Assembly: GCF_001427285.1 (NCBI RefSeq)
Contig: NZ_LMFV01000062.1
Span: 2,656 to 66,655 of the forward strand
Source: Mesorhizobium sp. Root552
Lineage (GTDB): Bacteria > Pseudomonadota > Alphaproteobacteria > Rhizobiales > Rhizobiaceae
Reading direction: 5' to 3'
Length of the DNA: 64,000 nucleotides
Part shown: positions 43,872 to 53,319 of the stretch, one piece after another
Position numbering within the stretch: position 1 is the first letter of the stretch
Layout of the letters: every line of letters starts with the position of its first letter
Translations under genes and position numbers: made by a program
Notes under the pieces: generated by a model
The model's input: the letters and a program-made list of their open reading frames with translations, nothing else
What the model was told of the DNA's origin: nothing
Databases searched by the model: none

Positions 43872-44039
43872 TCAGATCAGCCTGTTGTCCTCGGCCTTCT
43901 GGCGGGCGCGGCGGCGGGTGCCGTCGGTATCCGATTTTCGGCGCCGTTCAGCCGCCGCCTTGCGGATCTGCTCGAAGCGATTTTCTTCGATCTGCTTGAA
44001 CGTCGGCTGCGTATCTGTCTTCTTCCCAAACAAGATCAT
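43872..44039 (-). CDS. Small charged protein (55 residues)
   Basis: Starts ATG at 44039 with GGAAGGAA nine bases upstream; ends TGA at 43872-43874. The peptide MILFGKKTDTQPTFKQIEEN continues as one long charged helix (RFEQIRKAAAERRRKSD) and a basic tail. Good ribosome binding site and coding character support it. Function unknown; it is close to the membrane protein gene at 44108-44500 and may share a transcript with it. Confidence 0.6.
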   Translation of the reverse strand: MILFGKKTDTQPTFKQIEENRFEQIRKAAAERRRKSDTDGTRRRARQKAEDNRLI

Positions 44040-44107
44040 TGCTGAAGTTCCTTCCTGTGGCGGGTGAAAACGCCCTGGCGTCTGCCTGAGCGCTTTAAGC
44101 GGGGGTA

Positions 44108-44500
44108 TTATACGCCAAGCGCGGTGACACAGCCCTGGACTCCAAGCCGGTCGGCAGTCGTCTGGCCCGGCATAGTTGCCCAGCCACCGGCTTCGACGAA
44201 CTGCCGTTTCTTGTAGCTGTCGGATATAGCCTTGAACTCGGCAAGTTTCGCGGCCGCATCCGGCGCTGCGTTGAACCGTTCAACGCATATGGCGGACGCC
44301 AGTTCGCCACGCGCCGTGTCGCCAGCGGTCACGGCCATCTTCTGTGACGTGCCGCCGGTGACCCAGCCGCCCCAGCTGAACCCGACCACGATCGTTGCTA
44401 TCGCCGCGGCAATGCAGGCCCAGACCAGCATGGTCTTTGAAGGTTGGTAGTTCTCCCAACGGCTGGAGAGAGACGGGTTCGTTGTGCTCTGCGTAGCCAT
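44108..44500 (-). CDS. Unknown membrane-anchored protein
   Basis: A 130-residue protein from the ATG at 44500 (GGAAGGAAG upstream). One membrane span near residues 24-45 (MLVWACIAAAIATIVVGFSW) leads to a soluble helical domain (AAKLAEFKAISDSYKKRQFV) and a C-terminal GGWATMPGQTTADRLGVQGC with two cysteines in the domain (CVERF and GCV). Conserved-looking; the function is not known to me. It lies 74 bases downstream of groL. Confidence 0.68.
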   Translation of the reverse strand: MATQSTTNPSLSSRWENYQPSKTMLVWACIAAAIATIVVGFSWGGWVTGGTSQKMAVTAGDTARGELASAICVERFNAAPDAAAKLAEFKAISDSYKKRQFVEAGGWATMPGQTTADRLGVQGCVTALGV

Positions 44501-44574
44501 GGTGGTCTTCCTTCCAGATTGTGGTGAGGATTGCTTCATCCGACCGCGCCGGCCGAACGGTTCAGGCACTGCTC

Positions 44575-46209
<1,635 letters not shown>

Positions 46210-46260
46210 GATGTCGGGTCCAGTTCGGTTGTGAGGATCACAGGATCGGAAGCTGGCCGC

Positions 46261-46578
46261 TCAGGCACTTTTCCTACTCGCAGCTTCGGTCTTCTCAACG
46301 ATTCCCATGATGTCACTCTCCTTCATGATCAGAAGGTCTTCGTGATGGATCTTGACCTCGGTCCCGGACCATTTGCTGAACAGGATGAGATCGCTCGGCT
46401 TGACGTCGAGCGGGATCAGCTTGCCGCTTTCGTCGCGGGAACCTGGGCCGACGGCGATGACCTCGCCTTCCTGAGGTTTTTCTTTCGCGGTGTCGGGAAT
46501 GATGATCCCGCCTTTGGATTTGAGATCGCCTTCCGCACGTCGAATGACGACGCGGTCATGGAGAGGCCGGAATTTCAT
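46261..46578 (-). CDS. groES: 10 kDa chaperonin GroES
   Basis: A 105-residue co-chaperonin that caps GroEL. FRPLHDRVVIRRAEGDLKSK with the mobile loop GGIIIPDTAKEKP and GEVIAVGPG are diagnostic. The start at 46578 is fixed by family length; upstream frame residues are not conserved. The extension EKTEAASRKSA is longer than in E. coli. Confidence 0.96.
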   Translation of the reverse strand: MKFRPLHDRVVIRRAEGDLKSKGGIIIPDTAKEKPQEGEVIAVGPGSRDESGKLIPLDVKPSDLILFSKWSGTEVKIHHEDLLIMKESDIMGIVEKTEAASRKSA

Positions 46579-46633
46579 GTGGGTTCTTTCTGAGGCCGGC
46601 GCATAGGGCGGCCACCTCAGATACATAGCGGCT

Positions 46634-46660
46634 TTGGCACTCGAATGATAGGAGTGCTAA
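46634..46660 (-). promoter_or_regulatory. CIRCE operator for HrcA
   Basis: TTGGCACTC-N9-GAGTGCTAA, one mismatch from the CIRCE consensus, lies 56 bases upstream of the groES ATG. HrcA bound here represses the operon under normal growth and releases it on heat shock. Confidence 0.93.
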
Positions 46661-47081
46661 GTTTATTTCTTTAAAAAGACGGGATCGGTGAAATTTATAT
46701 CGTTTCTATCGATGCGGCATTTGTTGTTTTCAATACGTATTTTCTGATTTTCAATGCGATTTGTTTTTATGGAAGAGCCATTATTCAATTCCAGATAAAA
46801 TAATATCGACCCGCTCCTTGCTTACCGGGTAGGGACAGCCCATATATAAAACTCGTTGATTTGGCCGACTTGGCTTTTTGCGGTGTCAGAGACCCGCCAT
46901 TCACCACCGAATTCTCGATAGCGAATGCATCAAGCGCCGACCCGGCGCGCATATCGCTCTGTTCGAACCTTGGAATGAACGCGCCGCTGACCACGGATGT
47001 ACTGGCAGCACGGAAGTTCGTTCCGGTTCGAACGGGAATGATGCAGGAGGCGCGTTTGCGTGCTCCTGCGGAGTATCGACC
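46661..47081. other. Intergenic region upstream of groES and of the small-gene operon
   Basis: AT-rich at 46670-46800 (groESL promoter side) with repeated ATTTTC and GATTTT runs. On the plus strand a 74-residue frame at 46861-47085 (MADLAFCGVRDPPFTTEFSI at its start) ends with TGA overlapping the ATG of the next gene, as do the others in that operon. Coding is possible but I see no domain and no strong ribosome site, so it is not called as a gene. Confidence 0.4.
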
Positions 47082-47345
47082 ATGACAACGCGCACCACAC
47101 AAACCATCGTCCGGTTCTCCGCACCCTTCATGCTGCCCGGCTTCGACGCCGCACAGCCCGCCGGCGAATATCGCGTGGACCAGGATGAGGAACTGCTGGA
47201 GGTATCCTCCCGCCTTGCCTGGAGACGTGTAGGCGCCTTCATCCACCTGCCCGCCATCGGCATTGATGGCCACACACATCAGATGGCGCCGATCGATCCC
47301 GCCGATCTCGACGCCGCTCTCGAAAAGGATCACCAACAATCATGA
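47082..47345 (+). CDS. Conserved small protein, first of a coupled operon
   Basis: An 87-residue protein, MTTRTTQTIVRFSAPFMLPG at the start, then PAGEYRVDQDEELLEV and RLAWRRVGAFIHLPAIG. The sequence reads as a compact beta-rich domain. I recognise it as a protein recurrent in Mesorhizobium genomes beside DUF1488 genes, with no known function. The ATG at 47082 has GGAG nine bases upstream. The stop overlaps the next start. Confidence 0.72.
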   Translation: MTTRTTQTIVRFSAPFMLPGFDAAQPAGEYRVDQDEELLEVSSRLAWRRVGAFIHLPAIGIDGHTHQMAPIDPADLDAALEKDHQQS

Positions 47346-47644
47346 TATCGACCAACCCAATCCGACGCACAATCCGTCCCGCCCGCCACGAGGCTCCTGC
47401 TCATCTCTTCGCGATCGGACAGGCTGTCCGGCTCAAGGGCGGTTTCATGAGACCAGCTTTGCCCGCCGATATCTACCGCATAACCGGCAGACTGCCGGCA
47501 CGGGGAGATTCACTGCAATATCGCATCCGCAACGACGACGAACGCCATGAGCGAGTGACGACGCAGGACAGCCTCGAGCCGGTCGACATGTCGCAATCCG
47601 GTAATGGCGCAACCCTCATCGAAAGGACGTTCGGACATGGCTAA
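47342..47644 (+). CDS. Conserved small protein with SH3-like fold features
   Basis: A 100-residue protein, second in the operon. FAIGQAVRLKGGFM is followed by YRITGRLPARGDSLQYRIRN and ERHERVTTQDSLEPVD; this pattern of short strands looks like a small SH3-like barrel that may bind nucleic acid or protein. Conserved in related rhizobia from memory; no function known. Confidence 0.72.
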   Translation: MISTNPIRRTIRPARHEAPAHLFAIGQAVRLKGGFMRPALPADIYRITGRLPARGDSLQYRIRNDDERHERVTTQDSLEPVDMSQSGNGATLIERTFGHG

Positions 47645-47780
47645 AGGCCAGAAACGAAGCAATCGCGAGATCAGAAAGCCGAAGCAGGAGAAGGCTCGGC
47701 CAAAGCCTGAAAGCACCTTCGGCAACCAGATCAAGGTCGCTGCAAATGCCAACGCGTCACAAGGTAAAGGCAAGCGCTGA
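47637..47780 (+). CDS. Very small basic protein (47 residues)
   Basis: ATG at 47637, eight bases inside the previous gene, to TGA at 47778-47780. The peptide MAKGQKRSNREIRKPKQEKA is lysine- and arginine-rich and continues to a disordered KVAANANASQGKGKR tail. It could bind RNA or DNA. Tiny, but coupling to the previous gene and strong lysine bias support it. Confidence 0.62.
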   Translation: MAKGQKRSNREIRKPKQEKARPKPESTFGNQIKVAANANASQGKGKR

Positions 47781-47816
47781 GGGAGTGCTGCTCCGGCTGA
47801 AAGAGCAATGGGCGCC

Positions 47817-48059
47817 ATGAAAGTTGTCATCGAGTTTTACCGCACGCGGGAGACAGATGACGCTCATGCCGTCGTGGGCCGAGAGGCGGTAGAAGCCGTC
47901 GATCTCGCTAACGCCATTGAGATTGCGCAACTGCTTTCGCAGACGCTCGATATGCCTCAACGGCCCGACGCCATCGCGATCACCGACTTATCCGGTAACG
48001 TGCTATTTTCCGGCATCATTGATGCCGACGTGACCACTAGAGAAAGGCCACGATCATGA
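47817..48059 (+). CDS. Conserved small protein, fourth in operon
   Basis: An 80-residue protein from the ATG at 47817 (MKVVIEFYRTRETDDAHAVV). It continues with REAVEAVDLANAIEIAQLL and DLSGNVLFSGII. A ferredoxin-like alpha/beta plait is plausible. It overlaps the next gene by four bases. An ATG at 47808 would add three residues. Confidence 0.7.
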   Translation: MKVVIEFYRTRETDDAHAVVGREAVEAVDLANAIEIAQLLSQTLDMPQRPDAIAITDLSGNVLFSGIIDADVTTRERPRS

Positions 48060-48385
48060 CCCGATACATAGATGAAATCGAACGGGAGCGGCACGACCGC
48101 GCGATCGGCGTCTGGGACAATGAAGGCGGTGCATCCGCCCGCGCACCAGGCGACGAACAATATGGCCGCCGGATCGAAGCCGACCGATCCTGGACCATCT
48201 ATCATGTCTTCACCGGCGTTCCAGCCAGCCGCGAAGGGCAGGAGATGATCGGCCTTAGCCACTCGGCCGCAACCGACGGGATGCTTTCCCTCAATCGTCG
48301 GAATGATGTGCGACGCAAGGAGCACATGAACGGGTTTATGCGTGTACCACTGCTGCTGCAAACAGTAAGGGCAGATCAACGATGA
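48056..48385 (+). CDS. Unknown 109-residue protein, fifth in operon
   Basis: Begins MTRYIDEIERERHDRAIGVW, mainly charged; the segment WTIYHVFTGVPASREGQEM is the most protein-like. Its start and stop overlap both neighbours by four bases. The function is unknown. Confidence 0.65.
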   Translation: MTRYIDEIERERHDRAIGVWDNEGGASARAPGDEQYGRRIEADRSWTIYHVFTGVPASREGQEMIGLSHSAATDGMLSLNRRNDVRRKEHMNGFMRVPLLLQTVRADQR

Positions 48386-48657
48386 CCCTTGAATTCCTGA
48401 ATCCCAGCCGCAGCTTCGACGAAGTGCGCAACGCCATTCGCTTTATCGGGCACGACGGCATGTTCGAAGTGCCGTTCTTTGTCGAAGTGGAAGCGCTCGC
48501 CAGGTCCCCTGCTGAATTGCGCAGCACTGAGGTGTCGGAAGAGATGTATCTCTCGACCTTCGATGCGACGCGCAGTTCGATCCACGATGTCGCCCGCGAG
48601 GCCTACTCGCATCGTCGCCAAACCTCCTATACGCTGACCGCTGCCGATTTCCGGTAA
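48382..48657 (+). CDS. DUF1488 family protein
   Basis: A 91-residue DUF1488 protein: SRSFDEVRNAIRFIGHDGMF, then VPFFVEVEALARSPAEL and FDATRSSIHDVAREAYSHRR, ending YTLTAADF. The family is common in alpha- and gammaproteobacteria; no biochemical role is known to me. It ends the run of coupled small genes, and the 457 bases that follow (48658-49114) show no gene or clear terminator. Confidence 0.88.
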   Translation: MTLEFLNPSRSFDEVRNAIRFIGHDGMFEVPFFVEVEALARSPAELRSTEVSEEMYLSTFDATRSSIHDVAREAYSHRRQTSYTLTAADFR

Positions 48658-49114
48658 AGACACCACTCAATGCTGATCCGCTACGGGTATGAGATCACAC
48701 TGACCTGCCAGCAGCCGACCCCTTGGTTTGTGTTGTCGGGTGTCACTTCAAACCGGTAAGTCCGTTCCCCACACCTTCGCCGACTTTATTCTATAGATGC
48801 GATGTCGCGTCGTTGCATTGCGTCCTATTCCGCTAGGAAACGCCCACCTCTGGTGTCTCTGTTCAGGCTGGATGGTGAAAGCACCCGTTACAACTCGGGC
48901 GTTGTGCCATAACCGTAATACATTGAAATAACGTGATATTTTTTGACCGAACCCAATCGGGTGAGGTTCGCATGGTTTGAGACAAAAACCATTCAGAGAC
49001 TGAAATTTGCGCTCGAGGCAGTCTCTGTGGTTCGGTCGAAACCGCTAACCACCTTTGAAATCAAAAGGAATTTCGTCGCTCAAATCGGGCTATTGGGAGT
49101 TTGCAATCTGATAG
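48658..49114. other. Intergenic region without recognisable gene
   Basis: Contains an inverted pair CGAACC/GGTTCG near 48948-48970 and AT-rich stretches, but no convincing coding frame. Frames running into the tRNA (for example one crossing 49100-49330) are antisense readings of tRNA-Ser. Confidence 0.6.
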
Positions 49115-49205
49115 TGGCGGAGAGAGCGGGATTCGAACCCGCGATACGGTTCCCCGTATACACACTTTCCAGGCGTGCGCCTTCAACCACTCGGCCACCT
49201 CTCCG
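49115..49205 (-). tRNA. tRNA-Ser (GGA)
   Basis: On the minus strand the sequence runs CGGAGAGGTGGCCGAGTGG to the end GCTCTCTCCGCCA, with a paired acceptor stem, a long variable arm, TTCGAATCCCGC in the T arm and GGA in the anticodon loop (CCTGGAAAG). The 91-base length with encoded CCA suits a class II serine tRNA reading UCC and UCU. Confidence 0.95.
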
Positions 49206-49500
49206 TCCTTGCGATCTACGACAGCCGGTTACGCTGCGCATGGGTTGGGGCAATCGCTCATCCCTATGGACTCTCCCGGCTGGGCCTGGGTGCCCTCAAC
49301 CCGAGGGGCAACCTGTCCATCGCACCTGATGAACGAAGCAACAGGTGCGGGGCTCATCTAGTCGATCCAGCCGCGAATGCCAAGCCATAACCGACAAACA
49401 AATTTGGGCCGTGAAGAATGAGCGAGAGCAACGTCGTGCCCATGAATGCGGCACCCCCCGATACGGCCGGATATTCCACCGCATTAGGGCGGAAAGCAAA
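49206..49500. other. Intergenic region between tRNA-Ser and the glnA terminator
   Basis: No supported gene on either strand. The frames here have atypical composition. The tRNA-Ser promoter should lie within about 60 bases to the right of 49205. Confidence 0.6.
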
Positions 49501-49526
49501 AGGCCCCGGCGTCTCCGCCGGGGCCT
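49501..49526 (-). terminator. Rho-independent terminator of glnA
   Basis: AGGCCCCGGC and GCCGGGGCCT form a 10-base perfect stem with a six-base loop, 23 bases past the glnA stop; on the minus strand it is followed by TTTGC. Confidence 0.85.
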
Positions 49527-49548
49527 TGCGCGATAGGGGAAGCCTGGA

Positions 49549-50958
49549 TCAGACCGAATAGTACATGTCGTATTCGACCGGATGCGGCGTCATTTCGAAG
49601 CGCATCACTTCGGCCATCTTCAACTCGATGTAGCTGTCGATCTGGTCGTCGTCGAAGACGCCGCCGGCCTTGAGGAAGGCGCGGTCCTTGTCGAGGTTTT
49701 GAAGCGCTTCGCGCAGCGAGCCTGACACGGTCGGGATCTTCTTCAATTCCTTCGGCGGAAGGTCATAGAGATCCTTGTCCATCGGCTGGCCGGGGTGGAT
49801 CTTGTTCTTGATGCCGTCGAGGCCGGCCATCAACAGCGCCGCGAAGGCGAGGTATGGGTTCGCGCCCGGATCGGGGAAGCGGACCTCGACGCGCTTCGAC
49901 TTCGGCGAGTTGCCGAACGGAATGCGGCAGGAGGCCGAACGGTTGCGTGCCGAATAGGCGAGCAGAACCGGGGCTTCATAGCCCGGCACCAGACGCTTGT
50001 AGGAGTTGGTCAGCGGGTTGGTGAAGGCGTTGATGGCCTTGGCGTGCTTGATGATGCCGCCGATGAAATAGAGGCAGCTCTCGGAAAGGCCGGCATATTC
50101 GTTGCCGGCGAAGGTCGGCTTGCCGTTCTTCCAGATCGACAGGTGCACGTGCATGCCCGAGCCGTTGTCGCCGAAAATCGGCTTCGGCATGAAGGTCGCC
50201 GTCTTGCCGTAGGCGTTGGCAACCTGGTGCACGACATACTTGTAGAGCAGCATCTTGTCGGCGTTGCGCACCAGTGCGTCGAACTTGACGCCAAGCTCGT
50301 GCTGGGCCGCGGCCACCTCGTGGTGATGCTTTTCCACGCGCACGCCCATTTCGGTGAGCACGGTCAGCATCTCGGAACGCATGTCCTGGCAGGAATCGAT
50401 CGGCGGAACCGGGAAGTAGCCGCCCTTGACGCGCGGCCGGTGGCCGAGGTTGCCGGTTTCGTAATCGGTGTCGTCGTTGGACGGCAGTTCGGTCGAGTCG
50501 AGCTTGAAGCCGGTGTTGTAGGGGTCGGCCTTGTACTTGACGTCGTCGAACACGAAGAATTCGGCTTCGGGGCCGACGAAAACGGTGTCGCCGATGCCCT
50601 CAGCCTTCATGTAGGCTTCGGCCTTCTTGGCGGTGCCGCGCGGGTCGCGATTATACGCCTCGCCCGAAACCGGATCGAGAATGTCGCACAGGATGACCAT
50701 GGTGGACTGGGCGAAGAACGGGTCCATGTGAACCGTCTCCGGGTCGGGCATAAGCACCATGTCGGATTCGTTGATGGCCTTCCAGCCGGCGATGGACGAG
50801 CCGTCGAACATGACGCCGTCGGCGAACATGTCTTCTTCGACTTCTGCCACGTCCATCGTCACGTGATGCAGCTTGCCCTTCGGGTCGGTAAAGCGCAGAT
50901 CGACGAACTTCACGTCGTTGTCCTTGATCTGCTTCAAGATGTCGGCGGCTGTCGTCAT
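49549..50958 (-). CDS. glnA: Glutamine synthetase type I
   Basis: A 469-residue GSI enzyme that joins ammonia to glutamate using ATP, the main ammonium assimilation step. It shows MFDGSSIAGWKAINESDM near residue 55, FVGPEAEFFVFDDV near 130, the metal site GSGMHVHLS, and KRLVPGYEAPV. The adenylylation tyrosine lies in KDLYDLPPKE near the usual position 397, so GlnE control is expected. It is coupled in function and probably in transcript to glnB, 48 bases upstream. Confidence 0.97.
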   Translation of the reverse strand: MTTAADILKQIKDNDVKFVDLRFTDPKGKLHHVTMDVAEVEEDMFADGVMFDGSSIAGWKAINESDMVLMPDPETVHMDPFFAQSTMVILCDILDPVSGEAYNRDPRGTAKKAEAYMKAEGIGDTVFVGPEAEFFVFDDVKYKADPYNTGFKLDSTELPSNDDTDYETGNLGHRPRVKGGYFPVPPIDSCQDMRSEMLTVLTEMGVRVEKHHHEVAAAQHELGVKFDALVRNADKMLLYKYVVHQVANAYGKTATFMPKPIFGDNGSGMHVHLSIWKNGKPTFAGNEYAGLSESCLYFIGGIIKHAKAINAFTNPLTNSYKRLVPGYEAPVLLAYSARNRSASCRIPFGNSPKSKRVEVRFPDPGANPYLAFAALLMAGLDGIKNKIHPGQPMDKDLYDLPPKELKKIPTVSGSLREALQNLDKDRAFLKAGGVFDDDQIDSYIELKMAEVMRFEMTPHPVEYDMYYSV

Positions 50959-51006
50959 GTCATGTTTTCCTGTGTGATGACGTTTTTTGTCTTGGGAGTT
51001 GCGAAA

Positions 51007-51345
51007 TCAGATTGCGTCGATGCCGGTTTCGCCGGTGCGGATGCGAACGACTTCTTCGATGTTGGAGACGAAGATTTTGCCGTCGCCGATCCGACCCGTC
51101 TGGGCTGCCTTGCGGATGGCATCAACGGCCGGTTCGACCGACTCGTCGCCAAGCACCAGTTCGATCTTAACCTTGGGCAGGAAGTCGACCACGTACTCTG
51201 CGCCGCGATAGAGCTCGGTATGGCCCTTCTGGCGCCCGAAGCCCTTGGCCTCAATGACAGTGATGCCTTGCAGCCCGGCCTCTTGAAGCGCTTCTTTCAC
51301 TTCATCGAGCTTGAACGGTTTGATGATCGCTTCGATCTTTTTCAT
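51007..51345 (-). CDS. glnB: Nitrogen regulatory protein PII
   Basis: A 112-residue PII trimer subunit that senses 2-oxoglutarate, ATP/ADP and, through uridylylation, glutamine. MKKIEAIIKPFKLDEVKEAL opens the protein; the T-loop GFGRQKGHTELYRGAEY carries Tyr51, the uridylylation site; GDGKIFV ends the B-loop region. The start at 51345 gives the standard length. glnB-glnA is the usual rhizobial pair. A sigma-54-like promoter lies about 54 bases upstream. Confidence 0.96.
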   Translation of the reverse strand: MKKIEAIIKPFKLDEVKEALQEAGLQGITVIEAKGFGRQKGHTELYRGAEYVVDFLPKVKIELVLGDESVEPAVDAIRKAAQTGRIGDGKIFVSNIEEVVRIRTGETGIDAI

Positions 51346-51398
51346 GCCAGGCCTCCACTGCCAATTTCGCGGCTTGTTGTCCGCTCGCGCCACCTAAA

Positions 51399-51415
51399 AG
51401 CATGATCCGTGCCAG
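51399..51415 (-). promoter_or_regulatory. Sigma-54-like promoter of glnB-glnA
   Basis: Read on the minus strand, CTGGCACGGATCATGCT matches the RpoN consensus (TGGCACG-N4-TTGC) with one change in the -12 element (ATGC for TTGC). Position and gene fit NtrC control. Confidence 0.7.
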
Positions 51416-51704
51416 TTGGAGTGGGAGTGGCGCGATCGCTCGATTTCGAGGAAAATGCCCGAAAAACGCGAGATTTTGTCGGTTTTGCGCACAAGGTTGA
51501 TAGATCACCACTGGGTCGAACGGGTTTGGCAAAATGGATTGCACATAAATTAAGCAGACGGGGTATTTATTGGGCAGTGCCCTTGATCCCATTTTCTCGA
51601 ACTATGAGCGCTGCCAGCACCGAGGCCTCGCATTTGCCCGGCGTGAAAGCTGAAACAATTGTCGAGCCTCTTGACGGGAGGCTGGCAAAGCGGAACGACA
51701 AGCA
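51416..51704. other. Intergenic region between glnB and the hydrate-repair gene
   Basis: No supported gene. It should contain NtrC sites for glnB on one side and the promoter for the next gene on the other. AT-rich around 51535-51610. No NtrC dyad was recognised. Confidence 0.5.
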
Positions 51705-53219
51705 ATGTCCATTGAACTTCTTTCCCCATCCGAAATGGCTGAGGCGGATAGGCTTGCAATCGCATCCGGTCCGTTTGACGGCATCGGCTTGATGCGAAAT
51801 GCAGGCGCGGTGGTCGCAGCCATTGTACTTGAGCGTTACCCCGATGCCGGAAAGGTGCATGTGCTGGCTGGCCCGGGCAACAATGGCGGTGATGGCTACA
51901 TAGTAGCCCGCCTGTTGACTGAAAGTGGCGTGGCCGTTTCGTTGTGGACGTCGGGCAAGCCGCGCGAGAATAGCGATGCCGCCATTGCCGCTACCGAGTG
52001 TCCGGTAGTTGCCGCACCTTTGGCCGATTTCGTGCTGGAACCCGGTTCGGTCGTCGTCGATGCTCTCTATGGAGCAGGCCTGTCCAAGCCGCTAGAGAGT
52101 GATGCGGTCCGTGCCATCGAGAATGCAGCCAGCCTCAAGATTCCCGTCATCTCTATCGACCTGCCTTCGGGTGTATCGGGCGAGAGCGGGCAAGTACTGG
52201 GCAACGCATTTCATGCTGAGGTGACGGTCACCTTTGCCCGCAGAAAGCCCGGGCACCTCTTGCTCCCCGGCCGACAGTTCTGCGGCGAGGTGATCGTCGC
52301 GGATATCGGCATTGGCGACGCGGTGATTGACCGGGTAGGAGCCCGCACCTTCGAGAACACGCCTGATCTTTGGCAAAATGCGTTGCCGTCGCCCGCCGTC
52401 GATGCCCACAAGTACAAGCGCGGCCATGTCGGCATCTTTTCCGGCGGGCCGACGTCAACAGGTGCGGCGCGCCTCTCCGCATTGGCCGCAGCCCGCAGCG
52501 GGGCAGGGGCTGTGACGGTGCTGTCGCCGGCCAACGCCCTGATGGTCAATGCCGCCCATCTCACCTCGATCATGCTGCGCCAGCTGGATGATGTTGGCGA
52601 ATTGCACAGCTTCATCGCGGATCGCCGCCCATCCGCATTCGTGCTCGGACCCGGCTTCGGTGTCGGCGACAAAGCTCGCGAGCTTGCGCTGGCCGTACTG
52701 GGCGACGGCAAGGGCCGCGCCGAAGGCGTCGAAGCGCTGGTGCTGGACGCCGACGGCATCACTGCCTTTCGCGACGCGCCTGCCTCTCTGTTCATCACCG
52801 CCGGCGCCCGCGATGCGGCGGCACTGGTGCTGACGCCGCACGAAGGCGAGTTCGCCCGGCTGTTTTCCGGGCTGGCAAAGGATGAAGGCCTGTCCAAGCT
52901 CGACAAGGCCCGCAAGGCAGCCGCCCGCTCGCATGGCGTTATTGTCTACAAGGGGCCTGGTACGGTGATTGCTGCTCCCGATGGCCGTGCGGCGATCAAC
53001 GCCAACGGGGCATCATGGCTGGCGACGGCCGGCTCCGGCGACGTGCTGGCCGGTCTTATCGCAGGGCTTGTTGCACAGGGCATGCCGGCATTTGAGGCAG
53101 CCTGCGCCGCGGTGTGGATTCACGCCGAGGCCGGAGCCCGGTTCGGGGCTGGCCTGATTGCGGAAGATTTGCCTCAGGCGCTGGTTCCGGTACTGCGCGC
53201 ATTGTTCGCCTCGAGGTGA
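51705..53219 (+). CDS. nnr: Bifunctional NAD(P)H-hydrate epimerase / ADP-dependent dehydratase
   Basis: A 504-residue repair enzyme that recycles NADHX and NADPHX. The epimerase (YjeF-N) domain is residues 1-215 with LAGPGNNGGDGYIVARLL and VVDALYGAGLSKPL and IDLPSGVSGESG. The dehydratase (ribokinase-like) domain is about 225-500, with AHKYKRGHVGIFSGGP, LTPHEGEFARLF and the active-site WLATAGSGDVLAGLIAG. Both domains are complete. It is monocistronic or cotranscribed with valS, 100 bases away. Confidence 0.95.
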   Translation: MSIELLSPSEMAEADRLAIASGPFDGIGLMRNAGAVVAAIVLERYPDAGKVHVLAGPGNNGGDGYIVARLLTESGVAVSLWTSGKPRENSDAAIAATECPVVAAPLADFVLEPGSVVVDALYGAGLSKPLESDAVRAIENAASLKIPVISIDLPSGVSGESGQVLGNAFHAEVTVTFARRKPGHLLLPGRQFCGEVIVADIGIGDAVIDRVGARTFENTPDLWQNALPSPAVDAHKYKRGHVGIFSGGPTSTGAARLSALAAARSGAGAVTVLSPANALMVNAAHLTSIMLRQLDDVGELHSFIADRRPSAFVLGPGFGVGDKARELALAVLGDGKGRAEGVEALVLDADGITAFRDAPASLFITAGARDAAALVLTPHEGEFARLFSGLAKDEGLSKLDKARKAAARSHGVIVYKGPGTVIAAPDGRAAINANGASWLATAGSGDVLAGLIAGLVAQGMPAFEAACAAVWIHAEAGARFGAGLIAEDLPQALVPVLRALFASR

Positions 53220-53319
53220 GACGCTTCGCCTGGAAACCGCCGCGATGCTGCGGTTGACTTGGCGCCACCCTTCCGATTTACACCGTCAGCGACAAATCCC
53301 GACAGTTCGGACCTTTCCC

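Noticed and set aside
46785..47339. 184-codon minus-strand frame opposite the first small operon gene
   Set aside because: The plus-strand frame is conserved from memory and coupled to the next genes; the minus frame has no recognisable domain.
48943..49361. Plus-strand frames across the tRNA-Ser gene (peptides like AERAGFEPAIRFP)
   Set aside because: A familiar false protein from reading tRNA-Ser in antisense.
49795..51405. 536-codon plus-strand frame opposite glnA and glnB
   Set aside because: Antisense shadow of two well-conserved genes.
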